Shown: positions 50,246-60,690, counted from the stretch's first letter. The stretch is DNA of 64,000 nucleotides from Neorhizobium tomejilense (GCA_002968845.1 PVBG01000013.1:124001-188000); one strand, 5' to 3'. The notes: generated from the sequence alone by a model not told the origin. Numbers and translations: made by a program.

Positions 50246-50755
50246 GCAAATTCTCCCTCCTCTGCCATCGGTCGGCCACTCCGTGTATACATAAAATTGG
50301 TGCCGGACAATATCCGACCCCACGTAGGACGGGAAAATGCCCGGCGAGGCCCAGTCTTGGTTCTGGAATGTGTACAGCCCGTCTTGTTTGTCTGTCCAGA
50401 TGAGCTTCTTACCTGCCGACCTTAAAGCCAGCCACCCAAAATTCCGTTCCTTTTGCGCCGTCGGCGCGCGCATCACCGCCGCGGGAGCGCTTCGGCAACG
50501 ATTCGCATTTGCTAAAGGTTATGGTGGCAGGTTGCGGCTGGTCCTATTGTGCCGGCGGCGAATGGTGGCCGGAAAACGAGCCGCTCAACATCCAGCCGAC
50601 CAAAAGCGGCGACCGGCCGCAGATGCAGGTTCTCTCCCGCGTCTTTTCGGAACAATCCAGCTGCGATCGGTAAAATTGCGCCAGATAGTTTAAGCGCCTG
50701 GAAGCAAGGTCGGACGTATTGCTGGGGCAGTGATCAAAAAACTGCCGGCACGACC
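50246..50755. other. Non-coding region between purU and the tandem hydrolase
   Basis: About 510 bases without a convincing gene. Near the purU side, a minus-strand TTGTCC and TATACA pair, 15 bases apart, might be a weak promoter. No riboswitch, tRNA or strong hairpin was seen. In-frame sequence upstream of 50756 looks unlike protein. Confidence 0.5.
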
Positions 50756-52588
50756 ATGATGGACGCTCGACATAGATCCCCGGCCGCCGGGGAAACCTCG
50801 CCCCTGCCTCAACGCGCGGCTTCGCAACCGCTGACGTTCGACGGCACCGTCGGGCTTTTCACGCCATCGTCCGCGGGAACCGCGCCGTCTGGCGTTGCCG
50901 TGCTGTTTGTCAGTCCCTGGGGACTGGAGGAAATGTGCACGCGCAAGTTCTGGCGCATCATTTCGGAAAAGCTTGCCGATCGCGGCATTGCCAGCCTGCG
51001 GTTCGATTATCCCGGGACCGGCGATGCGCTTGACGACCTCGACTTCGAGGGCGGGCTTTCCGTCTGGTCCGACAGCCTCGTTTCCGCTGCCACCCATCTC
51101 AAGGCGCTTTCCGGCTGCGAGCGGATCGTCCTCGTTTCCCAAGGCCTGGGGGCCGTCGTCGCGACCAAGGCCGCCGACAGGCTCGAAGATCTGGCCGGCA
51201 TCGCCTATATGGCGCCGGTCGTTTCCGGTCGCCTGCATATTCGCGAGCTTGCGGTCTGGTCCAGGGTGGTAGATGAAAATCTGGGCCTTGCCGACGAGCA
51301 GCGCGACAAGACCGGTGTGTCCATCGCTTCCCTCACCATGCCCGGCCAGATCGCCGACGAGGTTCGCAAGGTCGATCTGCTGATGATCGATCGGCAGGCC
51401 GCGCCGCGCGTTCTGGTCGTCGGACGGGCTGACCGGCCGGCCGATATGCAATTCGCCGCGCGGCTCCGGGCGCTCGGGGCGGATGTGACCGAGCAGGCTT
51501 TCGAAGGTTACGATCAGCTGGTCTCCAACCCGGCGATTGCAAGATTGCCGCTTCCGGTGGCGGACAAGCTGGCGGACTGGATCGCTGCGTTACCCGCGGA
51601 GGCAATCTCCGCGGCGCACCGCCCGCCGGTGCAGGCGGAGCCGCTCGTCGGTGACGGTTTCACGGAAACCCCGGTTCGTTTCGGGCTCGACGAACGGCTG
51701 TTCGGGGTCCTCTGCGAGCCGAACCACGGCCGCGCGGGCGCCACGGTGCTTTTCCTGACATCGGCGTACGACAGGCATGCCGGCTGGGGCCGCTCGACGG
51801 TGGCGCTGGCCCGGTCGCTGGCACGCTCCGGCATTCCTTCGCTGCGTTTCGATACGGCCAATGCAGGCGATAGCCCGCCGGTGCCGGGCCGGCCGGAACA
51901 GGTCCTTTATCATTCCACCCAAAATGCCGACGTATCGGAGGCGATCGATTTTCTCCAAAGCCGCCGCCTAACGCCGGTCGTGACCGCGGGCCGCTGCAGC
52001 GGTGCCTATCTCGGCTTCCAGGCCTCGGTCGCCGAACTGCGCATCGCCGGCAATGTATCCGTCAATCCCGCGGTGTTTCGCTGGTCGCCGGGGCGCTCGG
52101 TCGAGGATGCGATCGTCAACGGCACGCGCAGCCTGCAGGACTATCGCAGACGGGCCCTGCGAGCCGAAACGTTCAAGCGCATCATCCGAGGCGAGGTCGA
52201 TACCATTGCCGCGGCCCGCAATATCGCGAAGAGCCTCGGCAATCGGGCCAAGCACAAGATCCTGCATGCCTTTCGTGGTTTCCTGCCCGAGGGTCGGGCG
52301 ATCTACGGCGCTTTCCGCACCCTCCACCAGCGCGGCACCTCCATCTCGCTGATCTATAGCGAAAACGATCTCGGTCTCGAACAATACGACTTCTATTTTG
52401 GCCATGACGGGGTCGGCTTGAGCCGTTTCCCCAATGTCTCGGCGGAAATCATTCCGGATGCCGACCACAATCTGACGCCGGAGCATGCCCGAGCTGCCTA
52501 TCTCAAGGCTCTCAGGCAAATGGCCTTCCGCTTTCCGCTGGAAGAACTCGCCTATTCAAAAACGCAGGATTCGATCGCCGCCGAGTGA
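50756..52588 (+). CDS. Tandem alpha/beta-hydrolase-fold protein
   Basis: 610 residues with two alpha/beta-hydrolase domains. Domain 1 (~25-290) has VLFVSPWGLEEMCTRKFW, LRFDYPGTGDA and the nucleophile elbow VSQGLG (Ser ~128). Domain 2 (~310-600) has FLTSAYDRHAGWGRS, LRFDTANAGDSP and an elbow GRCSGA in which Cys (~411) stands where Ser is usual. It ends with a DADHNLTPEHAR His region. No signal peptide. Each half resembles exopolysaccharide-linked hydrolases. The start is ATG 50756 or the next codon, since the upstream Shine-Dalgarno is weak. It converges with the GH2 gene, overlapping by 33 bases. Confidence 0.78.
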   Translation: MMDARHRSPAAGETSPLPQRAASQPLTFDGTVGLFTPSSAGTAPSGVAVLFVSPWGLEEMCTRKFWRIISEKLADRGIASLRFDYPGTGDALDDLDFEGGLSVWSDSLVSAATHLKALSGCERIVLVSQGLGAVVATKAADRLEDLAGIAYMAPVVSGRLHIRELAVWSRVVDENLGLADEQRDKTGVSIASLTMPGQIADEVRKVDLLMIDRQAAPRVLVVGRADRPADMQFAARLRALGADVTEQAFEGYDQLVSNPAIARLPLPVADKLADWIAALPAEAISAAHRPPVQAEPLVGDGFTETPVRFGLDERLFGVLCEPNHGRAGATVLFLTSAYDRHAGWGRSTVALARSLARSGIPSLRFDTANAGDSPPVPGRPEQVLYHSTQNADVSEAIDFLQSRRLTPVVTAGRCSGAYLGFQASVAELRIAGNVSVNPAVFRWSPGRSVEDAIVNGTRSLQDYRRRALRAETFKRIIRGEVDTIAAARNIAKSLGNRAKHKILHAFRGFLPEGRAIYGAFRTLHQRGTSISLIYSENDLGLEQYDFYFGHDGVGLSRFPNVSAEIIPDADHNLTPEHARAAYLKALRQMAFRFPLEELAYSKTQDSIAAE

Positions 52589-55039
52589 ACGGATCGTGCC
52601 GCCGGGTCTGCCGGCGGCCTCTGGGAGTACGGCAAGGCGGATGCGCCTGATTGCGCCGGGCGCCAGGTGAAAGCCATTGTCGGAGGGGCGATAACCGGCA
52701 CATTCGATGCTGACCGACTGCGCAAAACTATCCGTCGAAAGCTCCAGCCAGAACTCTCCGTCGCCCTCTGCGACCGAAACCGCAATCTCCGCATCGTGGA
52801 AAGCGTGGGCGCGTCCGAGCGGGAAATGGAAAGCCTCCGCGACAATCTCCCCCGTTTGCGCATGTTTCAGCCGCGCGACCGTCACGTCGTGGGAGGGCGG
52901 GCCGAAACGGTAGGCGTAGTTGGTGTCGAAGAAGGCGCCGAACAGATCGGTCGAGGCGATGCTCTCGCTGCTGCGAGAGGTAAGCGTCAGTTCTCGGCGG
53001 CCTGAAACCACTGCCATCCTGCCGTCCCGCAGGCAGGCGAGTTCGAGAACCACCGGCAGGTCGGTGGGCGTTTCATTGAGAAGGTGGATATCCAGCCCGT
53101 TGGTGCCTTCGTCGGCAAATACGGCCTGGACCGGGCGGAAGGCCCGCTTCAGCGCGAACCAGGCAGGTTTCGGCACGCAGTTGACGCCAACCACGCCCCA
53201 GCCGGGACCTGGCATGACATCCTGGAAGGTGAAGGTCAGCGCGCCGTTGCAGGTCGAGCCGGGCCGGCGCCATTCGGCGAAGGCGGTTTCGATCACCTCT
53301 CCGGTCACGGCGCGGGAGAGGACGAGATATCGTTCCGGCTGCTGCGCACGCAACGTCTGCGGATCGGCATCGTAAAGCGCGCCGAGGTAGTGATCGCGAA
53401 CGTCCTCGAAATCCCAGTCCACGCCGGCATCACGCGGGATTCCGGATTTGCCGCCGGCCAGCGTTTCCGAATCGGAGAGGTTTGAGAACGCCAGGCATTC
53501 GGCTGCGAAACGGATGTTTGCCCGCCGCGCATCCTCGAGCGGCCGCTTGTAGGCGCCGACCCCGTAATAATGGGCGACGCCGGCATTCGGGTAGAAAGGC
53601 AGGGCGCCGCCGGAAGGCGAGTTCGCCACATAGGGCAGGTCCGGCCGCCAATCGGCAGCCAAGGCCGGAAGGATTTCCTCGCAGAGCGGACCTTTCCAGA
53701 TCCGTTCCGGCAGGCCCAACATGGCGCCCTGCTGATAGATTTCGCTGCCGCCGCAAAGGACCGCAAGCGACGGCGAAGCCTGCGTCGCCGCCAGGAACTG
53801 CCCGACTTCCGTTTTCACGTGAATCACGAAATCCGGATCGCCCGCCGGATAGTCGAAATTGGCAAGCATCAGGTCCTGCCAGACCAGCAGGCCGAGCTCG
53901 TCGCACAGCGCGAAGAACGCCGGGCTTTCATAGGTGGCGATGCCCGGAATGCGGATCATGTTCATGCCCGCGTCTTTCGCGAGCCTGAGCCAAGGCTCAT
54001 AGCCGGCGCGATCGCCCGGCAGATTGACGACATCGGCGGAGGTCCAGACGGCACCGCGGCAGAATATCTTCTCGCCGTTGACGATGATGGCGAAATCGTC
54101 GCCGTCCGTGCCGCGATCGACCTTCAGGCTGCGGAAGCCGGTCCGGACGAGCGGGAATTCTTCGTCATCGACCTTGAGCGCCACGTCGTAAAGCGCTGGC
54201 GCGCCATGGGTATGCGGCCACCAGGGTTCTATTCCCGGCAGGTGAAGCTCGGCCGAATATCGGCCGCCGTCATTTGTAAAATGGGTCTCTCTGCCATTGC
54301 AGACGAGACGGAGATCGTGGGACGGTCCGTCAAAGGCAAAGCTGACCTTGAGAAGGCCTGCTTCGCTTTCATCGAGCTCGGCGGAGATGGTGAGCTCCCT
54401 CTTCTCCCCGGCGGGGAGAAGGTGGCCCGCAGGGCCGGATGAGGGGGGCGAAGCCAAGCGGTTATCGGCGATGCGCATCACCGAAACCGGCCGCCAGGGT
54501 CCCACCGCATGAACCTCCGGACACCATCCCGGCATGAAGCCAAGTGCGGTCGTGCGGATCAGGCGGAGACCTTGGCTGTTCATCAGCCGCGGACGCCAGC
54601 GGGCACGAGGCCCGGTCTTTTCCAGATGCGGTTTCAGGGCTCGAAAGCAGATCGACAGGGTTTCGGTGCCGGTCAGTTCCACGGCGACATCGTGGCTTTC
54701 GAACATGCTTGTCGAGGACAGGATCAGCGTCTCGCCGAGAAACACATCGGCGACAGTCGCAAGCCCGGCAAACCGCAGGATCGCCGGTCCGGGCGCTTCA
54801 CCGGCCAGCAGGCAGCGATACCAGGCATCCCTGCCGATCAGCGGCTCGGGATTGTGGCGGTCGAAGCGGCCTGCAGCCTCCAGGGCGGCGGCGACCGTGC
54901 CGGGTACCATGGCCGGGAGGAATTCCAGGTCCGGAGGAAGATCGGACGGCAGGGAGTAGGCGCCATGCTCCGTCAACGCCAAAGACCAGCCCTCGGCAAG
55001 AAGGCTGGTCTTTGATTCGATCGGGATAAGAAGGCTCAC
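52556..55039 (-). CDS. Glycoside hydrolase family 2 (beta-mannosidase-like) protein
   Basis: 827 residues. Jelly-roll sugar-binding domain (~10-190, with MVPGTVAAALEAAG and IGRDAWYRC), an Ig-like domain, and a TIM barrel (~310-620). The barrel has KIFCRGAVWTSADVV, GMNMIRIPGIATYESPAFFALCDELGLLVWQDLMLANFDYP and CGGSEI where beta-mannosidases have the NE acid/base. FAAECLAF may carry the nucleophile Glu. C-terminal beta-domains follow. There is no signal peptide, so cytoplasmic hydrolysis or a non-hydrolytic use is possible. It overlaps the DUF1839 gene by 4 bases and is last in the carrier-protein operon. A palindromic repeat is inserted in frame near residues 197-215. Confidence 0.82.
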   Translation of the reverse strand: MSLLIPIESKTSLLAEGWSLALTEHGAYSLPSDLPPDLEFLPAMVPGTVAAALEAAGRFDRHNPEPLIGRDAWYRCLLAGEAPGPAILRFAGLATVADVFLGETLILSSTSMFESHDVAVELTGTETLSICFRALKPHLEKTGPRARWRPRLMNSQGLRLIRTTALGFMPGWCPEVHAVGPWRPVSVMRIADNRLASPPSSGPAGHLLPAGEKRELTISAELDESEAGLLKVSFAFDGPSHDLRLVCNGRETHFTNDGGRYSAELHLPGIEPWWPHTHGAPALYDVALKVDDEEFPLVRTGFRSLKVDRGTDGDDFAIIVNGEKIFCRGAVWTSADVVNLPGDRAGYEPWLRLAKDAGMNMIRIPGIATYESPAFFALCDELGLLVWQDLMLANFDYPAGDPDFVIHVKTEVGQFLAATQASPSLAVLCGGSEIYQQGAMLGLPERIWKGPLCEEILPALAADWRPDLPYVANSPSGGALPFYPNAGVAHYYGVGAYKRPLEDARRANIRFAAECLAFSNLSDSETLAGGKSGIPRDAGVDWDFEDVRDHYLGALYDADPQTLRAQQPERYLVLSRAVTGEVIETAFAEWRRPGSTCNGALTFTFQDVMPGPGWGVVGVNCVPKPAWFALKRAFRPVQAVFADEGTNGLDIHLLNETPTDLPVVLELACLRDGRMAVVSGRRELTLTSRSSESIASTDLFGAFFDTNYAYRFGPPSHDVTVARLKHAQTGEIVAEAFHFPLGRAHAFHDAEIAVSVAEGDGEFWLELSTDSFAQSVSIECAGYRPSDNGFHLAPGAIRRIRLAVLPEAAGRPGGTIRSLGGDRILRF
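54396..54448. repeat. Rhizobial-type palindromic repeat inserted in frame in the GH2 gene
   Basis: Perfect 9-bp arms CTTCTCCCC/GGGGAGAAG (54401-54409 and 54413-54421) are followed by GGCCC-GCA-GGGCC (54424-54436) and GGATGAGGGGGG. This two-hairpin sequence is typical of dispersed intergenic palindromic elements of rhizobia. Here it is translated as part of the protein without a frame break. Confidence 0.75.
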
Positions 55040-56019
55040 GCGGCCTCGCGGGCGTGGCTCAGCGTCGATGCCAGGTCTCCCATCAGCAGGTCCCAGGCGT
55101 CGGCGGCCGGATCGAGCGCTGTTGCCAGCGGTTCGAACTTCTTGCGGGTCAGGGCGCGGGCAAGCTGGAACTGGGTGGATTTTGCCACTTCCGAAATCCT
55201 CAGCGCCTGCCGTTCAGGCTGGGCGAACGCCTTGTGGTTCAGCCAGGCGAGATGGCTCGCCAGCAGCTCGAAATTGGCGCCGATCTGCCGGAGCGTGTTG
55301 AACGCGTATTTGTGAAAGAAGCCGAAATCCCTCTCGGCGATCCGCTCCACCTGCGCCGGGAAGACTTTGCCGAACGCACGGATGGGATTGTCCTCCGGCC
55401 GCCGGGGAAAATGATGCCTGAGCAGCTTCCAGGCGGTTTCGCGAATTTCCCTCGCATCCGGATAGGCGGCGGGGAACTTGGCGAATTCGGTATAGGGCAG
55501 GAAGGGCAGCGCCGTCGGGCCGGCGTTCAACTGGAACAGGCCATCGAAATCCTCGCCGGAAAGGGTGAAGAAGCCGCCATTGTGGAAATAGTCGAGCTCG
55601 CGGCGTTCGAGGTCCAGCCGGTTGATCGCGACCGTCGTCTTGCCGTGTTCCTGGCGATAGGCGACGCCGCGCGTATCGGGCAGATAAAAGCTGTCGAGTT
55701 CGAGCAGCGTCAGCCGGCCGCGGCGGATTTGCTCCGTAACATGCCATTCCGGCCGGTCGAAGATCGCCAGTTCGGTTACGCGAATACCGAACAGGGTCTC
55801 GAGGTCTTCGAGCGGCACCTTGAAGAAGGTGAACTGGTCGCCCTCGAAATCCTGGGTCAGGGTGAAACCGAGCATGGCTTCCGGCGGCAGGCCCTGCGCC
55901 GAAAGCACCTCTATCCACAGATCGACGTAACAATTCGTCTCCGGCCACATGCGCTCGGCCGAATGCAGCGCATGCGTCCTGTAGTTTGCCGGATCGAGCG
56001 CCGGAAATACCGCCGTCAT
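55036..56019 (-). CDS. DUF1839 family protein, possible carrier-protein-dependent aminoacyl transferase
   Basis: 327 residues. The N-terminal half has ETNCYVDLWIEVL with Cys30, GFTLTQDFEGDQFTFFKVP and LLELDSFYLPDT near 105, and YFHNGGFFTL. The helical C-terminal half has HKYAFNTLRQIGANFELLASHLAW. DUF1839 has no established function to my knowledge. The conserved Cys in an N-C-Y context, later Asp and His, and location after an amino acid:carrier ligase recall the BtrH-type transferases that move acyl groups from carrier proteins. That is inference. It starts five bases after the ligase gene and is coupled to the GH2 gene. Confidence 0.75.
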   Translation of the reverse strand: MTAVFPALDPANYRTHALHSAERMWPETNCYVDLWIEVLSAQGLPPEAMLGFTLTQDFEGDQFTFFKVPLEDLETLFGIRVTELAIFDRPEWHVTEQIRRGRLTLLELDSFYLPDTRGVAYRQEHGKTTVAINRLDLERRELDYFHNGGFFTLSGEDFDGLFQLNAGPTALPFLPYTEFAKFPAAYPDAREIRETAWKLLRHHFPRRPEDNPIRAFGKVFPAQVERIAERDFGFFHKYAFNTLRQIGANFELLASHLAWLNHKAFAQPERQALRISEVAKSTQFQLARALTRKKFEPLATALDPAADAWDLLMGDLASTLSHAREAA

Positions 56020-56023
56020 TGGA

Positions 56024-56935
56024 TCAGCCCCAGAGCGTGGCGCGGACGGAGCCCGGCCACTCTTTTACGTCCAGACCATGGGTGTGGAAGAGCGCAAGCG
56101 CGATGCGTTCAAGGCCGAAACCAACGCAGGCCGTGTGAGCGACGCTGCCGTCCTCCAGGTTGAGGCCCCATTTCAGGCCGAAACTGTCCTGATGATAGTT
56201 GAAGCTCATGCAGGCGGTCGGCTTGGCGACGGAGGTGATCGGGATCAGGAGCTCGAACTTCAGGTTCTGGTCGCGCTGGTTGTTGACCAGCATCTTGCCG
56301 GCGCGGCCGAAGAACGGGTCGTTGGCGATGTCAATCTCCACCTCGAGGCCGAGCGACTTCATCATCTCGACGCCGCGATCCATCCACAGCTGTCGGAAGT
56401 CGGTGACGTGGCTCTCCGTGCCCATGCAGACATATTCGCGCATGCGGAAAAGCTGCTGGCGGGCCGGATCCTTGGAGGGCTCGTGGCGGAAGCAGTAGCT
56501 CTGCAGGTCGAAGAGAGCGCCGCCGGCTGGCAGGCTGCCGCGCCGAGCAACGGTCGGATAGAGCGGATAGCAGGCCGCCGGCGTCAGCACGATGTCGGTC
56601 GCTTCCTGGTCCTTGGTCCAGTCCTCCTCGCCGACTTCCATGCATTTCAGCAGGCTCATATGGTCGAGTTCGTTGCCGCAGAACGAATGCACCGTGCCGG
56701 CGAGCTGCGGGAAGCTCTTCATATAGCCGCTGGTCTCGAAGAAGGCGCGGTTCATGCCCGGCGGGAAGCGCATCGCCTCGGCACCGTCGTCGCCGCCGAC
56801 CTTGTCAATCAGCCGCTCGAAGGCGGCGATGACGTCTTCGAACTGGCCGCTGCGGCCATACAGTCCGTCGACGCCCGTCTCGATCAGCAGGCCTGCATCG
56901 AACAGGCGATCGAGAAATGAAACTTGCATATCCAT
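56024..56935 (-). CDS. Amino acid:[carrier protein] ligase (class II aminoacyl-tRNA synthetase homologue)
   Basis: 303 residues, equivalent to the catalytic core of atypical seryl-tRNA synthetases without a tRNA-binding domain. Motif 2 is CFRHEPSKDPARQQLFRMREYVCMG; motif 3 is CVGFGLERIALALF. Probable zinc ligands are Cys in TPAACYP, Glu in MREYV and Cys in TACVGF. Family members from Bradyrhizobium and Agrobacterium are known to activate glycine or alanine and load it on the phosphopantetheine arm of a small carrier protein. The carrier gene is present two genes upstream. The amino acid used here cannot be read from sequence. Confidence 0.92.
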   Translation of the reverse strand: MDMQVSFLDRLFDAGLLIETGVDGLYGRSGQFEDVIAAFERLIDKVGGDDGAEAMRFPPGMNRAFFETSGYMKSFPQLAGTVHSFCGNELDHMSLLKCMEVGEEDWTKDQEATDIVLTPAACYPLYPTVARRGSLPAGGALFDLQSYCFRHEPSKDPARQQLFRMREYVCMGTESHVTDFRQLWMDRGVEMMKSLGLEVEIDIANDPFFGRAGKMLVNNQRDQNLKFELLIPITSVAKPTACMSFNYHQDSFGLKWGLNLEDGSVAHTACVGFGLERIALALFHTHGLDVKEWPGSVRATLWG

Positions 56936-56984
56936 GGCTTTACCTCATTCTTTTCAATAGTTTACATATGAAATGATCGGGGCG

Positions 56985-58166
56985 TCAGCCGAGCAGGCTG
57001 GTGTCCGGTTTCTGAACGAGCAGCATGGTCGACGTGTTGCCGAGGATGCGGTCGTTGGAAATCATCAGCTGGGCGGAATGCGCGTCGCGCAGATGCCGGC
57101 CGAGACTGTAGGGCGTGCCGTTCTTGTAGCCCATGATGCCGCAGATGATCATCGCCTGGTTGATGATGGTCAGGATCGTCTCGGAGGAAGCCAGCTTGAC
57201 GTTGTTCATGGCGATCGAAAACGCCATGGACGACAGCTGGTCGTGATCCGCCTTGGCATCCGCGTAGATCCTGAGGCCGGAGAGGATGCCGGCCTTGAGG
57301 AGCTGCAGCAGGTTCGAGGCTTCGGCGAGCCTCAGCGCGCCGGGCGGCTGGGTGCCGCCGGCCTTGCGGGCGGCGGCACGCACGAAAGCCTGGGCGCGCA
57401 GTACCGCATCGGCGGCGATCCCGTACCAGACCGCGCTCCAGAGGAGATGCGAGGTGGCGAGCATCGATTGTGCTGCGATCTCGGCGAACGGCTTTGGAAA
57501 GATCTGGACGGACGGCGCCTCGCCCCTGAAGAGGAAGCCGTCGGAGCAGGTGCCGCGCATGCCGAGCGTATCCCAGTCGACGGTCTTCTGCAGGGTATAC
57601 TGGCCTTGCTTGAAGACGGTCATGACCTGGTCGGTCGGTGCGGCCTTGTCGTTGGAGCGCGAGGTGACCATGATCGCATCGGCGTGGGCGCCGTAGGAAA
57701 TCACCGTCGCATCCTTCGTCAGGCGGCAGACGTCGCCGTCGACCTCGATCGCGCAGATGGAGTTGCGCATATTGCCGCCGATGCCGCCCTCGGTCGTCGC
57801 GGAAGCGACGAGAAGCTGGCGGCCGGCAAGCTCGCGCATGAAGTCCCGATGCCATTCGCTGTCGCCACCGTGCTCCACGAGGCTCGAAACCTTGATCTGG
57901 TGCATGGCGAAAACCATGGCGCTTGCGGCGCAGGCCTGTCCCAGGATGGAGCAGACCTCGGCGATCTCGGTGATCGAAGCACCCTCGCCGCCGAACGCGG
58001 CCGGGATCTGGATGCCGATCAGGCGCTCGGCCTTCATGGCATCGACCGCCTCGCGTGGGAAGCGGCCGTCATGATCGACGCGGTCGGCAAATTCGGCCGC
58101 TACGGTTGCCACGCGGTGAGCGCGGGCGCTCAGGCTCATGTCGGCGGCAAAGGCGGGGAGGCTCAT
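56985..58166 (-). CDS. Acyl-CoA dehydrogenase-fold flavoprotein of the carrier-protein operon
   Basis: 393 residues with the ACAD arrangement. N-terminal helices include FPREAVDAMKAERLIGIQIPAAFGGEG. The middle beta domain has SATTEGGIGGNMRNS and VDWDTLGMRGTCSDGF, and the C-terminal helices contain CGIMGYKNGTPYSLGRHLRDAHSAQLMISNDRIL. The last segment differs from classical ACADs, where a catalytic Glu lies in YEGT. It may use another base or act as a flavin oxidase or oxygenase. It starts one base after the carrier-protein stop. A carrier-bound aminoacyl or acyl thioester is the likely substrate. Confidence 0.85.
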   Translation of the reverse strand: MSLPAFAADMSLSARAHRVATVAAEFADRVDHDGRFPREAVDAMKAERLIGIQIPAAFGGEGASITEIAEVCSILGQACAASAMVFAMHQIKVSSLVEHGGDSEWHRDFMRELAGRQLLVASATTEGGIGGNMRNSICAIEVDGDVCRLTKDATVISYGAHADAIMVTSRSNDKAAPTDQVMTVFKQGQYTLQKTVDWDTLGMRGTCSDGFLFRGEAPSVQIFPKPFAEIAAQSMLATSHLLWSAVWYGIAADAVLRAQAFVRAAARKAGGTQPPGALRLAEASNLLQLLKAGILSGLRIYADAKADHDQLSSMAFSIAMNNVKLASSETILTIINQAMIICGIMGYKNGTPYSLGRHLRDAHSAQLMISNDRILGNTSTMLLVQKPDTSLLG

Positions 58167-58167
58167 C

Positions 58168-58419
58168 TCAAGCGGCCTCGCGCGCTTTCAGGATATGCGA
58201 AACCGTCTGCTCGATAGCGGCTATGCTGGCGAAGGACTTGCGGTTCAAAAGGCTGTCGGGAAACTCGATGTCGAAAGCCTCTTCCAGGCCCAGCATCAAT
58301 TGTACGGATGCAAATGAGGAGAGGCCGGCCGCATAAAGATCGGCGCCGTCTTCCAGCTCGGTCACCGCGACCGGAAGGCCGCCTACCCGTGTGAGCAATT
58401 CGCGAATGGTCTCGTTCAT
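58168..58419 (-). CDS. Acyl/aminoacyl carrier protein
   Basis: 83 residues, four-helix ACP fold. LYAAGLSSFASVQLMLGLEEAFDIEFPDSLL contains the phosphopantetheine Ser35 in an L-S-S-F variant of the usual DSL. GGAGA lies before the ATG at 58417-58419. It is first gene of the operon carrier - ACAD - ligase - DUF1839 - GH2, and the natural partner of the ligase. Confidence 0.9.
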   Translation of the reverse strand: MNETIRELLTRVGGLPVAVTELEDGADLYAAGLSSFASVQLMLGLEEAFDIEFPDSLLNRKSFASIAAIEQTVSHILKAREAA

Positions 58420-58602
58420 CTCGACATCTCCGGATCGTTCAAATCTGCGTTCATCGCTGGGGATGTTACTACGCAGGAAAGCATAAGATTCCGGTAATAA
58501 ACGTCGTGAAGTTAGGGCTGCGGGATTCCATAAAATCCGATCGATCGCCATCCGCATGCCCCGGCTTGACATCAACGGCCCGCGGGTTTCTGATGGCGCC
58601 AT

Positions 58603-58718
58603 TCACCAGGGGGGTCCCGCCAAGGGGCTGAGATACTGCTGGTCGGACCGGCTTTGGCCGGCCGAGGCGCAGTGACCCGTTGAACCTGATCCAGTTCATA
58701 CTGGCGTAGGGACGGTGC
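58603..58718 (+). promoter_or_regulatory. TPP (thiamin pyrophosphate) riboswitch
   Basis: CCAAGGGGCTGAGA (58620-58633 region) and the later CGTTGAACCTGATCCAGTTCATACTGGCGTAGGGA (THI box) are in canonical order, about 110 bases before thiC. It should switch thiC off when TPP is plentiful. Confidence 0.96.
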
Positions 58719-58750
58719 GGGCGCTGCGGTAACAAGGGCGGGAAACCGTC

Positions 58751-58772
58751 CTTCGGATTCCGAGGTGTTTTT
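58751..58772 (+). terminator. Possible riboswitch-controlled terminator before thiC
   Basis: A short stem CTTCGG/CCGAGG (58751-58756 with 58760-58765, one G-U) is followed by TGTTTTT. It lies between the TPP aptamer and the ATG, as expected for transcription attenuation, but the stem is weak. Confidence 0.45.
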
Positions 58773-58829
58773 CCATCATTCCAACACTGGAACTGGGTCT
58801 CCAAACGTCAAACCTTGGAGCCTCGAGCC

Positions 58830-60641
<1,812 letters not shown>

Positions 60642-60649
60642 TCAACTTC

Positions 60650-60683
60650 ACGACCCCTGCCGGTCGCACCCGGCAGGGGTCGT
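60650..60683. terminator. Strong hairpin between thiC and the SDR gene
   Basis: A perfect 14-bp GC-rich stem (60650-60663 with 60670-60683) has a 6-base loop, between convergent genes. No U-run follows on either strand, so it may act as a transcript end stabiliser or a Rho-assisted terminator. Confidence 0.6.
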
Positions 60684-60690
60684 TCGAACG

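Noticed and set aside
49361..50476. Longer purU frame reaching 50476
   Set aside because: The extra N-terminus has no ACT-domain similarity, and the ATG at 50245 has a strong GGAGG ribosome-binding site.
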